Source: Hydractinia symbiolongicarpus (Eukaryota > Cnidaria > Hydrozoa > Anthoathecata > Hydractiniidae). From it: a stretch of 64,000 nt of DNA. Location: assembly GCF_029227915.1 (NCBI RefSeq), contig NC_079880.1, positions 16,758,001 to 16,822,000 on the forward strand, in the 5' to 3' direction. The notes under the pieces are model-generated. The model saw only the letters and a program-made list of their open reading frames with translations, had not been told where the DNA came from and ran no database searches. Shown here piece by piece: positions 1 to 10,504 of this stretch (within the stretch, counting starts at the first letter, position 1; the number at the start of each line of letters is the position of its first letter). Position numbers and translations under genes: made by a program.

Positions 1-1
1 G

Positions 2-94
2 TTAGTGGACTATATGCCAGAGTCTATAAAGAAGGGTGTCAATAGCGCGTATAACACGTTCAAAAACAATGTGATGAAACTCTACAACAGGTAG
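2..94 (+). pseudogene. 3' end of an upstream Polinton open frame
   Basis: An open frame enters the window and stops at a TAG just before the polymerase remnant. It encodes about 30 residues with a lysine/asparagine-rich end. I cannot name the product. Its place immediately upstream of the polymerase suggests it is another Polinton gene, or the tail of one, cut by the window edge. Confidence 0.35.
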
Positions 95-99
95 AGGAA

Positions 100-2690
100 A
101 TGGAGTCTGCAAAGATACAGTGCTCTCTATGGATACTATGGAAAAAACAAATCGATGGTACTAACGAGTTTATTGAAGTAGACAAGGTCGTTCACAGCAA
201 CATGGCATCTATATTCCAGGGCACAAACGTGGATGAAGTGATGGATACGATGTTTGCTCATATTAAAACGCATGTGGAGAATCCTGCATTACCCAAGAGT
301 GGCTTTAGCATCGGTAGAATCAATAACATGGATATAGATAACTTCATAAATTGAAGTTAACGAGAGGCTCATCATATATCGAAACACCAAAATGGATCTC
401 AATGAAAAAAGCCATCATCAACCCTATTAATAATGATGATGAATGCTTTAAATGGTCAATTATCGCCGTCATACATCACGAAGAGGTAGGTACAAATCAT
501 CAGAGAATAAGCAAGCTTCGACCATATGAGAAGCGGTATAATTGGGATGGTATTGAGTTCCCAACATCCATCAAAGATATCACAAAATTTGAGCGGAACA
601 ATCCCGACATTGCCGTGAACGTCTTGTATGCAACAGGTAAAAAATTTAATATCTTACGGCGATCGGCATTTAACGAAAGGGATACTCAGGTTAATCTGCT
701 ACTACTTACCGATGAGAAGAGGAACCATTACGTAGCCATCAAAAATCTATCAAGACTACTAGGACGTGAAATATCGAAGAACCATGGGAAAATGCATTTT
801 TGTCTGAATTGCCTGCAGGGGTTTCAAACGATAGAATCCCGCGATAAACATTATGTATATTGCAAAGATAATTAAGCGGTAAAGATAACGATGCCGAGTG
901 AAAAAGAAAAATGGTTATATTATCAAGATGGTCAGCAGCAATTTATGGTCCCATTCGTTAGATATGCGGATTTTGAAAGCCTACTAATCGCAATGAAAGG
1001 GAATGCTGGGGATACAAAGACTAAGAACATAAACAAACATGAACCATGCGGTTGGTGTACCTACAGTACCTTTGCTTATGGTGAGGTGCCTGATCCTCTA
1101 ACAGTATACATGGCGAGGACTGTGTAACCCGCTTTGTCAACCACTTGGAGGATGAGGTAAAGCGGCTCTACGCTATCTTCCCACAGAAGCCCATGACGGC
1201 ACTGACGGAGGAGCAGAGGAATGAATATGATGCTGTGGGTGCCTGCCATATATGCATTAAATCCTTTGACAACGACCAATATATTCGTAAAGTTCGAGAC
1301 CATTGTCACTATACGGGGTTATACAGAGGAGCAGCGCACGCGATTTGCAACCTTAGATACTAGATACCAAGCCACGTGCCTGTGATCTTCCACAACCTAT
1401 CGGGGTACGATGCGCACTTGTTCATTCGCGAGCTGGGCGAAAAATATGATACTCAGGATATCTCTTGTATCGCCGAGAATACCGAAAAGTATATATCGTT
1501 TAATGTTAAAATCAAAGTACCCATTGCAGGTATGGAGTATGGTGACGGTGAATTTTATAAGAAGATCGAAATAAGATTTATAGATAGCTGACGCTTTATG
1601 ACATCAAGCTTGGAAAAATTGGCAATCAACCTCGATGATGAACAATGCAAAAATCTCCGTTGGTATTTCACTGAGGATGACACCTTTACACTAATGCGTA
1701 GAAAGGGATTTTACCCATATGAATACATTAATAACTGGCAACGACTCGAGGAGACTGAGCTACCTCCAAAGGAGGCCTTCTATAGCAGCCTTAATATGAA
1801 TTCTATCATTGACAACGACTACGAACATGCTCAAAAAGTATGGAATGCTATTACTCCAAAAGATCCAGAGACTACCATGGGTGACTACCACGATGCATAT
1901 TTAATGACAGATGTACTGCTATTGACTGATATATTCCAAAACTTTCGAGGAGTGTGCCATGATAATTACAAACTCGATCCTGCTCATTTTTACAGCGCAC
2001 CTGGTCTCGCCTGGAAGGCAGCACTTAAGTACACGGGTGTGAAGCTTGAGCTACTGACGGATCCCGAAATGCTCCTTATCTTTGAAAAAGGTATACGGGG
2101 GTATAACTCAGGCTGTACACCGATATGCTAAGGCCAACAACAAATACATGGGGGACCAATACGATTCCAATGAAGAATCCTCGTATCTGCAGTACCTAGA
2201 CGCCAACAACCTATACGGTTGGGCAATGCAGCAGTCTCTCCCTATCCATGGTTTCAAGTGGGTATCAAATGTAGAAATAATAGATGAAAAGAAGATCGAT
2301 AAGCTGGTATCTGATAACAAACATGGATATCTCCTGGAGGTAGATGTTGATTACCCGAAGGATTTACACGATAAACACAATGAATTACCCTTCCTGCCGG
2401 AGCGTAAGGTGGTATACAGGGTTGAAAAATTGATCCCCAATCTCGAGCACCAGCGGAAGTATGTGGTACACATCGGAGCTTTACATCAAGCCCTGAAATA
2501 TGGATTGGTATTAACTAAGGTTCACCGCGACATCCAATTCAAACATAGTGCATGGCTGCGAGGTTATATCGAACACAATACCATGCTAAGGACAGCCGCC
2601 AAAAAGGAGTTTGACAAAGATTTTTACAAGTTAATGAATCTGAGCGTGTTCGGAAAAACTATGGAGAATATACGGAATCACCGCAACTAG
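100..2690 (+). pseudogene. Polinton protein-primed DNA polymerase B, broken
   Basis: Remnant of the family-B, protein-primed DNA polymerase that replicates Polinton/Maverick elements. Homologous pieces run in order through several frames: N-terminal region (100-875), an exonuclease-I-like segment with YADFE near 965, an endonuclease-VII-like zinc segment with CHIC and DHCHYTG near 1245-1320, an exonuclease-II-like FHNLSGYD near 1387, then the polymerase domain with LDANNLYGWAM near 2195 (motif A) and NLSVFGKTMEN near 2637 (motif B). Stops or frameshifts fall near 354, 875, 1127, 1362, 1591, 2090 and 2690. The frame ends right after motif B, and the motif C (DTDS-type) region is not visible, so it is 3'-truncated as well as broken. 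Part of the Polinton spanning 1-7672. Confidence 0.85.
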
Positions 2691-3000
2691 CAGACGATAT
2701 CATTTCAAACGAAGACCTGGATAAACGTAGGCAACCCCTATTGGAATTGGCGGGAGGCATAGGAAGCACTCGTTGTGGCTCATAACTCAGAGTTACACGG
2801 CACTACCGAAGAATTTAAGACGACAGAAAAAGCAGTTGTTTCTCTGGTATCCACACGAACGATCTGATTTGAAGCTGGTGGATGAAGAAACCAACATAAT
2901 TAACGACTGGGAGCCTATAAAGAATCAACTCAAAAAGTCTAAGCACGCGTGCTTATATATTAGATTGGAACACCCTAGGGCTGGGAATGTTCTAGAATAA
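2691..3000 (+). pseudogene. unrecognised Polinton remnant
   Basis: Two short open stretches (about 2692-2790 and 2773-3000) follow the broken polymerase where its C-terminal part would be expected. The second gives about 75 residues, charged, ending in a stop directly before the next start codon. I see no motif that identifies it. It may be rearranged polymerase sequence or a separate small gene. Confidence 0.3.
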
Positions 3001-3198
3001 ATGTCATATGAATTGATAAAACAACAGCTGAGGGCTTGTCATGAGGAGCTCGAACGCATACCCTATCTGGAGCGGAGTCTGGAAGCCCTTCAGGAGGAAC
3101 TTCGTGAATCACTATATAGGGAAAGGATCCACAGGAATATTAATTATTTTGTCATATCAACTGTCCTAATTATCTATACCCTGGTTAAACTCATGTAA
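3001..3198 (+). CDS. small coiled-coil protein with C-terminal membrane segment
   Basis: A 65-residue frame that starts directly after the previous stop. Residues 1-45 are rich in Glu, Leu and Arg with heptad-like spacing, suggesting a short coiled coil. Residues 47-64 form a hydrophobic segment (ISTVLIIYTLVK) at the extreme C-terminus, as in a tail-anchored protein. Small membrane proteins of this kind are common in Polintons and related capsid-bearing elements. The function is unknown. It could be a virion or membrane factor, but this rests on context only. Confidence 0.45.
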   Translation: MSYELIKQQLRACHEELERIPYLERSLEALQEELRESLYRERIHRNINYFVISTVLIIYTLVKLM

Positions 3199-3209
3199 AT
3201 CAAATAAAA

Positions 3210-3930
3210 ATGTCCTCACTTGTTGAATTTAACACATTGCCCGCTGGAGCCATCGAAACTCTATTCGATGATCAAAATCAGCCTCTTTTTAAACGTGCTG
3301 ATCTGGGGAGATTTTTGGGGATTGTTAATATTGCAGAGTCATATGGAGATATTCCAATCATTTCACGTAATGAAATAGGGTTGGTTTCAAACCAACCCCT
3401 TTGCAAAGTAAGAAATCCTCATGATGCTTTCATTACATTGGATGCTGCTTTGAAGATTTGTGCACGTTCCAGAAAACCAAAAGCTGTTAAGATTATTAGA
3501 TGGCTTGCGGTAAAGCCCTGGCAATGCTCGCTGATGACCTGAACGAGAGAGAACAACAGCTCTATCTTCGAACCTTAGAAAATGCGGAGCTTCGTGATCG
3601 GTATGTTCCTAATGGTTATCCATACGATAATGTACTCTGTGTTATTGACAAGAACGATCCTAATGAATGTGGAAAAAGGGGCAACATCCCCATTACATTA
3701 TTCGTTGTCAACGTCGATCTCTAAACGATCAGCTTCGTACACCAAGGGAGATGTATCCGGATATGATAGAGAGACACCCAATATGCGATGATCCTAATGC
3801 AGTCCACACATGAAACAGGTTCAGAGATGATAATCTCGGGATAGAGAATTCATGGCGTAATCATTTCAGCTTACCCGATGACACCACACGTGAGTTATTC
3901 GAGGGCATGTATGATATCAGCATGACATAA
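3210..3930 (+). pseudogene. BRO-N domain protein, frameshifted
   Basis: The first frame (3210-3542) encodes a BRO-N-like DNA-binding domain: the opening LPAGAIETLFDDQNQPLFK and LGRFLGI resemble baculovirus repeated ORF and phage anti-repressor N-terminal domains. Near 3500 the reading shifts to another frame, which continues with a charged helix (to 3724), then shifts again near 3700 and runs with one TGA near 3806 to a TAA at 3928-3930. BRO-family proteins occur in large DNA viruses and in some Polintons, where they are presumed DNA-binding regulators. At least two frameshifts and one stop make this copy unlikely to be functional. Confidence 0.6.
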
Positions 3931-3979
3931 TCGCCTATATGGTTTTTGTAGCTCTTATGAGCCACAAAAATCGAGAAAT

Positions 3980-4952
3980 TTACCATTCTTTCACATGCTC
4001 GGGCGGTACCTGAACACCCTCGGGTACTAGCATCAACTCTTCAGCCACAAAAGATCTATCAGGCCCATCTGCCAAGTACAGGAGGCGTGTACCAGTTACG
4101 ATACGGTCGAGCCTGTACGTTTTCTTGCTCCACCACGCATCCGTTGCACGTCTTTCGGCATCACCATGTTCCTCACCAGGTTGCAAGAGGTAGAGGTAAA
4201 GGCCATCATCAGGCAAATTCTTTTCCTCCGGGTGCTTCTCATTTTTTGCAAGTGGCATATTATCAAGCTTGGCTGCCTTGCTCGGCTTAATCATGTTAGT
4301 TTTGGTGTTGTTCATGGTTTTCACAATATTGTATAATTGTTTCACCCAGGTGGTACTCTGTTCGTCAGTGACTATCTCCTGAGCATCTTGAGGCTTGAAG
4401 AGTCTTTCCGCTAGCACTTTATTATACGACTCCACGAACGCTGTGAACGTATGGTGATACTTGGTGGTTGACCGCCTCTAACAGCTTTGTCACGTCCGAT
4501 TTGAACTCACTGCCATTATCGCATTGGAAAATCTTTGGGTATCGTAGAGGTCCTGCTTTGCATATATCCTTGAGCATCTCGGCGACCTCATTAGCCCTTT
4601 TGGTTCGCAACGGCCTCGCGACCTTGTATCGTGAGGCGGCATCGATGTTTGTTAGAATATACTTGTATGTATTATTATACAGCTTGTCATGGGGCATATA
4701 GAGTAGGTCGAATTGATGCATTTCGTTCGGCCTCGTAACTGTGAAATGCGGATAATTGATGCGCTTGGGGCCTTTATTATGCCTTAACCAGAGCAACTGA
4801 CGACTAAGCCATTGTATAATTTTCTTTTAGGAAAGACCAGATTTTTCAACGAGCAATTTGATGGCTTTTCGTCCAGTCCATAGATTTTCTGGTTGGTAAT
4901 ATATATGGCTTAGTTTTTCCGTTTCTTCTGGAGTAATGATATGCTTTGACAT
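3980..4952 (-). pseudogene. Polinton retroviral-type integrase, broken
   Basis: Minus-strand integrase remnant, the enzyme that inserts Polinton DNA and makes the target duplication. The ATG at 4952-4950 opens an N-terminal helical region that has one in-frame TAA near 4828. The catalytic core follows: first Asp in HQFDLLY near 4708, second Asp in FQCDNGSEF near 4525. A frameshift near 4430 leads into the segment with ESYN that would hold the Glu of the D,D-35-E triad. The C-terminal part (3980-4300) contains WWSKKTYRLDRIV, consistent with the chromodomain- or SH3-like tail of such integrases. One stop and one frameshift make this copy inactive as written. Confidence 0.8.
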
Positions 4953-4972
4953 TTATTAGATGTCAAAAACAA

Positions 4973-5371
4973 TTACATATATTTGTATGCTACGAAACCC
5001 AAAAGGGCTAATGAGCTAATTATAAGCGTCAACTCACCGTCTTGTTGCTGTTTGCTTGGTATGTAAAAATCAGAGAGCTTTGGAGCCTTCTCGATCGTTG
5101 CGATATAGTACTGTCTCATATTTTCGTTGAGCTCTTTGAGACTTTGCCCTGCCTCCCGCTGTTCCTCCCGACGTCGGTTATACCAGTCTATTTTTGCTTG
5201 ACGATCCCGCACCCACTGCGCCTGAGCGGCTTGTAATTTCTCCACCGCTAAATCATGCCGCTTCCTTTCCGCATCCCCGTGGTTACTTAATTTTGAGAAG
5301 AGACAGTTACTACCTGAAAACGCGGGCGCGTTAATCAGCGCCCCACCAGTCATAATCGCGATGCTTGCCAT
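4973..5371 (-). CDS. Polinton membrane protein with coiled coil
   Basis: A 132-residue minus-strand frame, intact here. It has a small, Ala/Gly-rich N-terminus, a long Gln/Arg/Lys-rich coiled-coil-like middle (about residues 35-95) and a hydrophobic segment (LIISSLALLGFVAYKYM) as the extreme C-terminus. It lies between integrase and capsid genes on the same strand, so it is probably a structural or membrane component of the element. I do not recognise a named family. The duplication breakpoint at 5228 cuts this gene, so the second copy (10509-10652) keeps only the N-terminal part. Confidence 0.5.
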   Translation of the reverse strand: MASIAIMTGGALINAPAFSGSNCLFSKLSNHGDAERKRHDLAVEKLQAAQAQWVRDRQAKIDWYNRRREEQREAGQSLKELNENMRQYYIATIEKAPKLSDFYIPSKQQQDGELTLIISSLALLGFVAYKYM

Positions 5372-5415
5372 TTATTTTGTAGACCCAAGGCCTACAAAAG
5401 CAATTCTTAATGCTC

Positions 5416-6690
5416 TTAATATTCTACTGAATGAAAACGACCATCGAGGATATTCAATTGCGCGTCCATCAAGAGATACACATAGCATCTAATATCACCT
5501 GTACCGTCGGCTTTTTTCGTGATGTGGAGGGTTATGCCGTCACTGAGCCTTTCTAGGGGGCGCCCACTTCCATGCAGAGTGTGATCAGGACTGCTACGAA
5601 AGTCAATGAACAAAGCGTACCTCTCAGTGAAAAACTGTCCAATGGTTACTATGGAATCGTGGGATCGCATGATTTCAGCGACTTGTTCCATATGATCCTT
5701 AGGCACCATGGCATGTGAATAGAGCTGATTGGGCTCACCCTCTATGACGATACTTACCGACGATATGCCAGGATTATAGAATTTTTCATTGTTACCAGCA
5801 TATGCCTTAACCACTGCAGGGTCCTGGAGTAATAGGAGGACTCCCTTTAAGCTCTTGGCTGGAGTGTCAATTTGCAAGTTGTAACTCGTGTCAGCCTTTT
5901 TCATCGTTATAACTTTCGATCTCAGGACTCTCTCGCATGATAGAGCTAGCCTCAAGTATCTTGACATCATGGCACCTGCCAATTCTTCGTTTGTCACTTT
6001 ATCAAACTCTAAGCAGATATTGCTGATCTTGTAGGAGGAATCCGCGGCCTTTGCCGTTGTGCTTCCAGATGGCGGGGTACCAGAGTCCTTTATCACGTCA
6101 ACGTACGGTGCAAAATGGATGACAAAATGGAGGCGATCATGAAATGCCGCCTGGTAAAAGGGGAGCTGCCTCGTCAATTCAAAAAGCCTCCCAAGGGGAA
6201 TGGCGAAAGTATTACCATACGCTGCTACTATCGCTTTTTCTTCGTCATTTCCTACATGGTCGCTGGCTTTGAATTGCAGAGCTCTGATAGTACCATCATT
6301 AGGATTTATTCACTCCAGGGTCAGTGTGTTGTCGCGCTCAAATTTTGGCAGCCACAAATCCCTATACGTCATCAGTATGTTAAAATCTTGTATGTTTTGT
6401 ATTTCGTTAGCATTCAGCGTAATCCGTAAGCCCCGTACCAGAGCTTTGCCGATATTGCTGACAATGGTTCGTTTGTCATTAGTTCCATTTAGCTCCAGGT
6501 CGAACAGCAACTTGATTGAGCCGGGGAACATCACGTCGTTTTGACCAAGGTTGGGTCTCTCTACATAGAGATCTTCATTTGGACCTATGGTGCTTGGTAT
6601 ATGCGATACTTTCACCCTTTGTTTTTTTCCCTTCATGCCATACATGACTTTCAATTCCTTATGAGGATCTAATTTACCAAAAACACTCAT
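5416..6690 (-). pseudogene. Polinton major capsid protein, one in-frame stop
   Basis: A minus-strand frame of about 424 codons interrupted by a single TGA at 6312-6310 (codon 127). Both halves are in the same frame, so no frameshift is involved. The pattern fits a double-jelly-roll Polinton/adintovirus major capsid protein: a conserved LVRGLRITLN strand in the first half, then a segment with LPFYQAAFHDRLHFVIHFAP after which a second barrel would fold. Usual lengths are about 400-650 residues, so this is at the short end. The assignment is from sequence pattern and gene neighbourhood, not from a search. The same stop occurs in the duplicated copy. Confidence 0.65.
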
Positions 6691-6723
6691 TTATTTATAG
6701 CGATGCATGGGTTGAAATAAACT

Positions 6724-7672
6724 ATGGATAACGAGGGCTGTACAAATGACTTTACGCCGGAACGAGATATAGAAGATGAAACCGAAGAATTTAGTAGTGA
6801 GAGTGAGATCCTTCGACCGAGGATATTCCTGATACAAGCACTACGCCCACAACACCTTCACGAGGTGGCCTCACTGACACCACAACGGCAAGGGAAAGGC
6901 TGAAAAGGTCGAAGGTTGATAGCCTATACGAAGCTCTTAATGAGGAGCTCGGTCAACCACTCGCGAGACATTATGATGACTTTACAATAGAAGGTAATCA
7001 GCTTACCCACGATGCTGTAGAGCTCACGAAACAAAATGGTGAAATTAGGAAAACTTCATTGGGTTTATTAATTATACTACACCCAACAAAAGCAGTAAAA
7101 ATATGGCGCAGGGACTACTTAACGAGATTGTTTACGTTGAAGAGAAGGCTGATGATATCAAAATGTTGCCGCGACTAGAGAATGTTCTAGATGAAACGAA
7201 GAGCCTCATGGAGGATACTTCCTTTACAGAATCATTAGACGAACGTGAAAGAAAGGGGTTTAAGCGCGAGATTCAGACTCTCAGCGGTAAACTGAAGAGG
7301 TTAAAGACAAAGAAAGCTACACCTGCTGTATCCGAGGAGCAACAAAAAATTTGGGATTAAGTTATACACAATCAGCTGAAGGCGATTAAGGAGACCCTCA
7401 TGAAGATCGCTGAGGACGACACATCGCTAAGGAAGAAGCTGACAATTCTATTTAAGGAGATAACTATCGCGAGCATCGTTTCTGCTGTTGGATTGCTGGT
7501 CTCTACTATCGTCCTTTCACTAACAGGAGGTGGTGGGGCAGCAGGTGCAGCAGGAGGAAGTAGTGCTGCAGGGAAAGGGTTTGTTTAAAAACAATTAGAC
7601 AGATTGGGAAAATTCCTCAAATATTTGGCAGGGAAGTTGGCCGTAGTTTCAAAAATAGCCAATAGTCTCTGA
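6724..7672 (+). pseudogene. Polinton coiled-coil/membrane protein, frameshifted
   Basis: This gene is transcribed divergently from the capsid gene. The ATG at 6724 opens an acidic region. The frame shifts near 6810, continues as a Thr/Ser- and charge-rich stretch to about 7040, shifts again, and is open at 7103-7360 (Glu/Lys-rich coiled coil). After a TAA near 7358 it resumes at 7400-7588 with a hydrophobic segment (IASIVSAVGLLVSTIVLSL) followed by a Gly/Ala/Ser-rich run. The last homologous codons end at TGA 7670-7672, where a MITE-derived stretch begins. It is probably one long virion- or membrane-associated gene now in pieces. I cannot name the family. Confidence 0.5.
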
Positions 7673-7766
7673 AAGATATGGGACCTAAAAATTTTACATG
7701 CAGGTGTCTAATAGATAAATATTGAAACTCAGTAAGTTTTGTAGCCATGCAACATAGCGTTAAAGA
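7640..7766. mobile_element. truncated copy of the TTAA MITE
   Basis: About 125 bp closely match positions 19365-19490, the right-hand interior of the TTAA-flanked MITE at 18801-19551 (shared blocks include GGGACCTAAAAA and ACATGCAGGTGTCTAATAGA). Neither terminal repeat is present, so this is a fragment. It sits exactly at the point where Polinton coding sequence stops and Helentron-type sequence starts. A second copy lies at 12921-13047 through the tandem duplication. Confidence 0.75.
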
Positions 7767-8511
7767 GAAAGCACATAATCATAGTTTCTAAATATTTTTT
7801 TTCAATATAGACGAGTTATTGGTAACCTGTATATATACTTACACAACAGGCTAACCTGAAGACCAGAATATGTAGGACAAGCAAATACGTGGATTTCAAC
7901 AGGATAACTAGTATTTTATAACCGTTTTTAAGGGTATAACTTATTTGGAGGTGGGAGGTAAGATTTAAGTGCAAGTTCCATTCTACTTTTCAACTTCATT
8001 TTTTTATGTTTACTTATTTTGCCTATGTGATGCGTATGGATGGCGATACTAAAAATCACAACATTTACGTCACCCCACAACTCATCTCGTGTCTGCCAGT
8101 TTTGATAGAATACCATGAGGATTTGGTATCCTATTTAATCAAGTGCAGCGATTTAGGAATATAAAATAGCCGCATAAATATTTAGCTGTAAAGAAATTAT
8201 GCACGCAATGAATCACTTTTTCTTATTTTTCAGGTTCGTCAACCATCACTCGACAGAGTATAAAAAAGAAGAAACTCGACAGAGTATAAAAGCTATATAT
8301 TCAGACAATCAGATATTCAGACAATCAGATATTCAGACTACTGGACTTTAAATTGAATTAAATTGAATTAAATTGAATTAAATTGAATTAAACTGAGCTT
8401 ATTTGGTAAACATATTGGTTACTTATTGGTGAACCTATTGGTTACTTATTGGTGAACCTATTGGTTACTTATTGGTGAACTTACTGAATATATAAAGCCA
8501 GCCGCAAAACT
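7767..8511 (+). promoter_or_regulatory. Helentron 5' leader with tandem repeats and TATA boxes
   Basis: This non-coding stretch lies before the first Helentron frame. From about 8250 it is repetitive: two copies of CGACAGAGTATAAAA, then CAGATATTCAGACAAT-type units to about 8338, four copies of a 10-bp AAATTGAATT unit (8349-8392), and about three copies of a 26-bp unit containing TATTGGTTACTTATTGGTGA (8410-8483). TATAAAA at about 8261 and 8284 could be TATA boxes for the gene that starts at 8512. Short tandem repeats near the ends are usual for Helentrons. The exact left terminus of the element is not evident. Confidence 0.5.
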
Positions 8512-9126
8512 ATGTGTTTTTTAAATAATATGACGGAGGTTTCTCTAGTTTTTAAAGGTTGTTTTTCTTGGTCTCACGTCAACACTGCTATGGTGAACCC
8601 CGCGTATAGAAACTGCGGCGGTAAGGTTCTTTTATTGCCCGGTGATGTTGAAACTAATCCTGGGCCTTACTCTGTTTTAAAGTCGGTAGAAGGATCTTTT
8701 CATCAAGGAGATGTCAGGCTCGGAACTTTTATTGGCACACAATGTATGTGTAATTCCCTGTTTGCGATCGCTTGGTCGGTTATTAAAAAGGTTTCTTTTT
8801 GGAACCCAGGTGATCTTGATCATATCCTCTGCGAAGGAACAAAGTTGTACACGAGCCTAGGTTACACAAACCAGTACTTGGGTGCAAGTGACCTCCCAAA
8901 TAGTTTGACTGTTGAAAACGAGGTGATACAAATACAAAGTTTAGAAAATATTTCTCATATTGTTACAGATAATAGCACTATCTTGCGTACATTTCATAAT
9001 TCATCACAATCCGATAAAGGACAAGGGATGTTGGGCATTATAAGCGGCGTTAGTTTTGCTATAATTTGGGGGCACCCACAAATTTATTTATTTGATCCTC
9101 ATAGCCGAAATAGTTATGCACAATAA
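8512..9126 (+). CDS. Helentron 2A peptide plus cysteine protease domain
   Basis: A 204-residue frame. Residues 40-52 contain GDVETNPGP, a complete 2A ribosome-skipping motif, so translation would release a ~51-residue leader from the rest. Downstream is a papain-fold protease resembling OTU or herpesvirus tegument (C76) proteases: the nucleophile Cys lies in GTQCMCNSLFAI (about residues 75-86) and the His in IYLFDPHSRN near the C-terminus. OTU-type proteases are known in Helentrons. Homologous codons continue with frame changes to about 9230 and lead to the next frame, so this was probably the front of one long polyprotein. A second copy is at 13793-14407. Confidence 0.65.
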   Translation: MCFLNNMTEVSLVFKGCFSWSHVNTAMVNPAYRNCGGKVLLLPGDVETNPGPYSVLKSVEGSFHQGDVRLGTFIGTQCMCNSLFAIAWSVIKKVSFWNPGDLDHILCEGTKLYTSLGYTNQYLGASDLPNSLTVENEVIQIQSLENISHIVTDNSTILRTFHNSSQSDKGQGMLGIISGVSFAIIWGHPQIYLFDPHSRNSYAQ

Positions 9127-9581
9127 CATAATGTGGTACATCAGTCCTTTTAAACTTTGATTCATTACAACAAGTTGAAAACTACATACGCGAAATATAT
9201 GTGTCCCCTGGTCAAGGAAGGTGTCTCGAGACTTAATATTTCAAAATACTAACAACTGAACAGATAACAGATAACATTATGCTTTCCATTCGTAAAAAGA
9301 GAAAACTAGATCAGAACAAAAAGTACCGTAAATCCGAGAAAGGCCGAGTAAAGCAAAAAGAGTCAACAAACACTTATAGAAAAACAGAACGTGGCCAAGC
9401 TAAGGTAAAAGAATCAATAGGCAAATATCAGAAAACGGGACAGAGCAAAGCTAAGGTAAAATAGTCAACAAACACTTATAGAAAACAGAATATGGCCAAG
9501 CTAAGCTTAAAGAGTGGATAGGCAAATATAAAAAAACGGAACAGGGCTAAGCGAGGCAAAGAGAGGCCATAACTAGATGTC
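9127..9581 (+). pseudogene. basic repeat region of the Helentron protein
   Basis: After a degraded protease end (to about 9232, stop TAA), a frame at 9279-9464 encodes a very basic protein made of an imperfect unit of about 14-15 residues around KYRKTERGQAKVKES. Units continue in DNA to about 9560 although stops intervene. Such Lys/Arg-rich repeats precede the N-terminal domain in several Helitron/Helentron proteins and may bind nucleic acid. This is a decayed part of the long polyprotein, copied at 14408-14862. Confidence 0.5.
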
Positions 9582-10504
9582 GTGAAACTGAGCAAGGCCA
9601 ACAAACGCAAAGAACTGCAAAGAAACGACGAAACAACTAAACGTACACGTGTTAACATTTTGCCCGATTCTAATGCAAAAATAAACCAATTTAAAAATGC
9701 ATTGAGAATGGACCATTTTATATTTGTGTCATACGTAATCGTTCTTTGTATAAACGTTCAATAAAATTGTTTCGCCATGTCAATTATGCTGTCATTTCAG
9801 AAAAACATTTTCGTTTCAGAATACAAAGTTTTGATGGCAAAGAATATATATGTACAACATGCCATTTAAAACTTACGAAAGGAAAAATTCCTTCCCAAGC
9901 TGTATCTAATAATCTTCAAATGTTTGATCTCCCAGAATCAATGAGCACATTACGACGACTGGAAAAAATCGTTATATCCAAAAGAATTTTATTTAAACGA
10001 ATTGCAATTATGCCTAAGGGTCAGTGTCCTAAAATAAAAGGGGCAATCTGTAATGTTCCAATAAAAGCTGATGAAATAAGCAATGTCTTACCAAGAGAAA
10101 TGGATAATAATGGTGTAGTGCAAGTTGCGTTAAAGAAGAAACTCAATTTCAAATCTAACATTTACTTAGAGTCTGTAAGGCCAGATGTTATTCGAGAAGT
10201 CCTTTATTATCTAAAACTAGTTAACCCTCTTTATGCAAACATTGAAATTAATCTCACAAACATACCACCTTCTTGGATTAATTTAACATCTGAACATGAA
10301 ACTAGAGAAAGTGAAAATAAAATGAACATTGACTTTGCAATAGAATCGACACCAAGTATTAATACCAGTGACGTAAAAAACAAGAATGAGGATTACTCGG
10401 ACGATAGCGAAGAAGAGAATGAAAATCCGTTAAACGAACATCGCTTGCCTTGCCGGTCTTACAGCAGGAATGATGTCTTTAAATCTTAAAGAAAGAGTTA
10501 AGTC
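9582..10504 (+). pseudogene. Helentron N-terminal zinc/DUF6570-like region, truncated
   Basis: Two overlapping frames (9582-9764 and 9746-10489) encode the region that normally precedes the Rep domain. ICTTCHLKLTKGKIPSQAV followed by LPESMSTLRRLEKIVISKR matches the DUF6570 pattern of Helitron-like proteins. An acidic linker ends the frame. In this first copy the sequence is cut at 10504 by the duplication junction, so Rep and helicase are missing. The second copy (14863-15785) runs on into them. Confidence 0.6.

Larger units (their letters stand above)
5228..10504. repeat. tandem duplication, copy 1 (5,277 bp)
   Basis: This segment recurs at a constant offset of 5,281 bp. It starts inside the coiled-coil membrane gene, contains the whole capsid gene, the divergent coiled-coil gene, the Polinton/Helentron junction and the front of the Helentron, and ends after the DUF6570-like region. 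Comparing both copies by eye I noted only two substitutions: C at 6529 against A at 11810, and T at 10009 against A at 15290. The two copies are separated by four extra bases, TTGT, at 10505-10508. Confidence 0.95.

Noticed and set aside
7928-8116. A 62-residue minus-strand frame, repeated at 13209-13397
   Set aside because: It is repeated only through the tandem duplication and lies in the Helentron leader; no motif seen.
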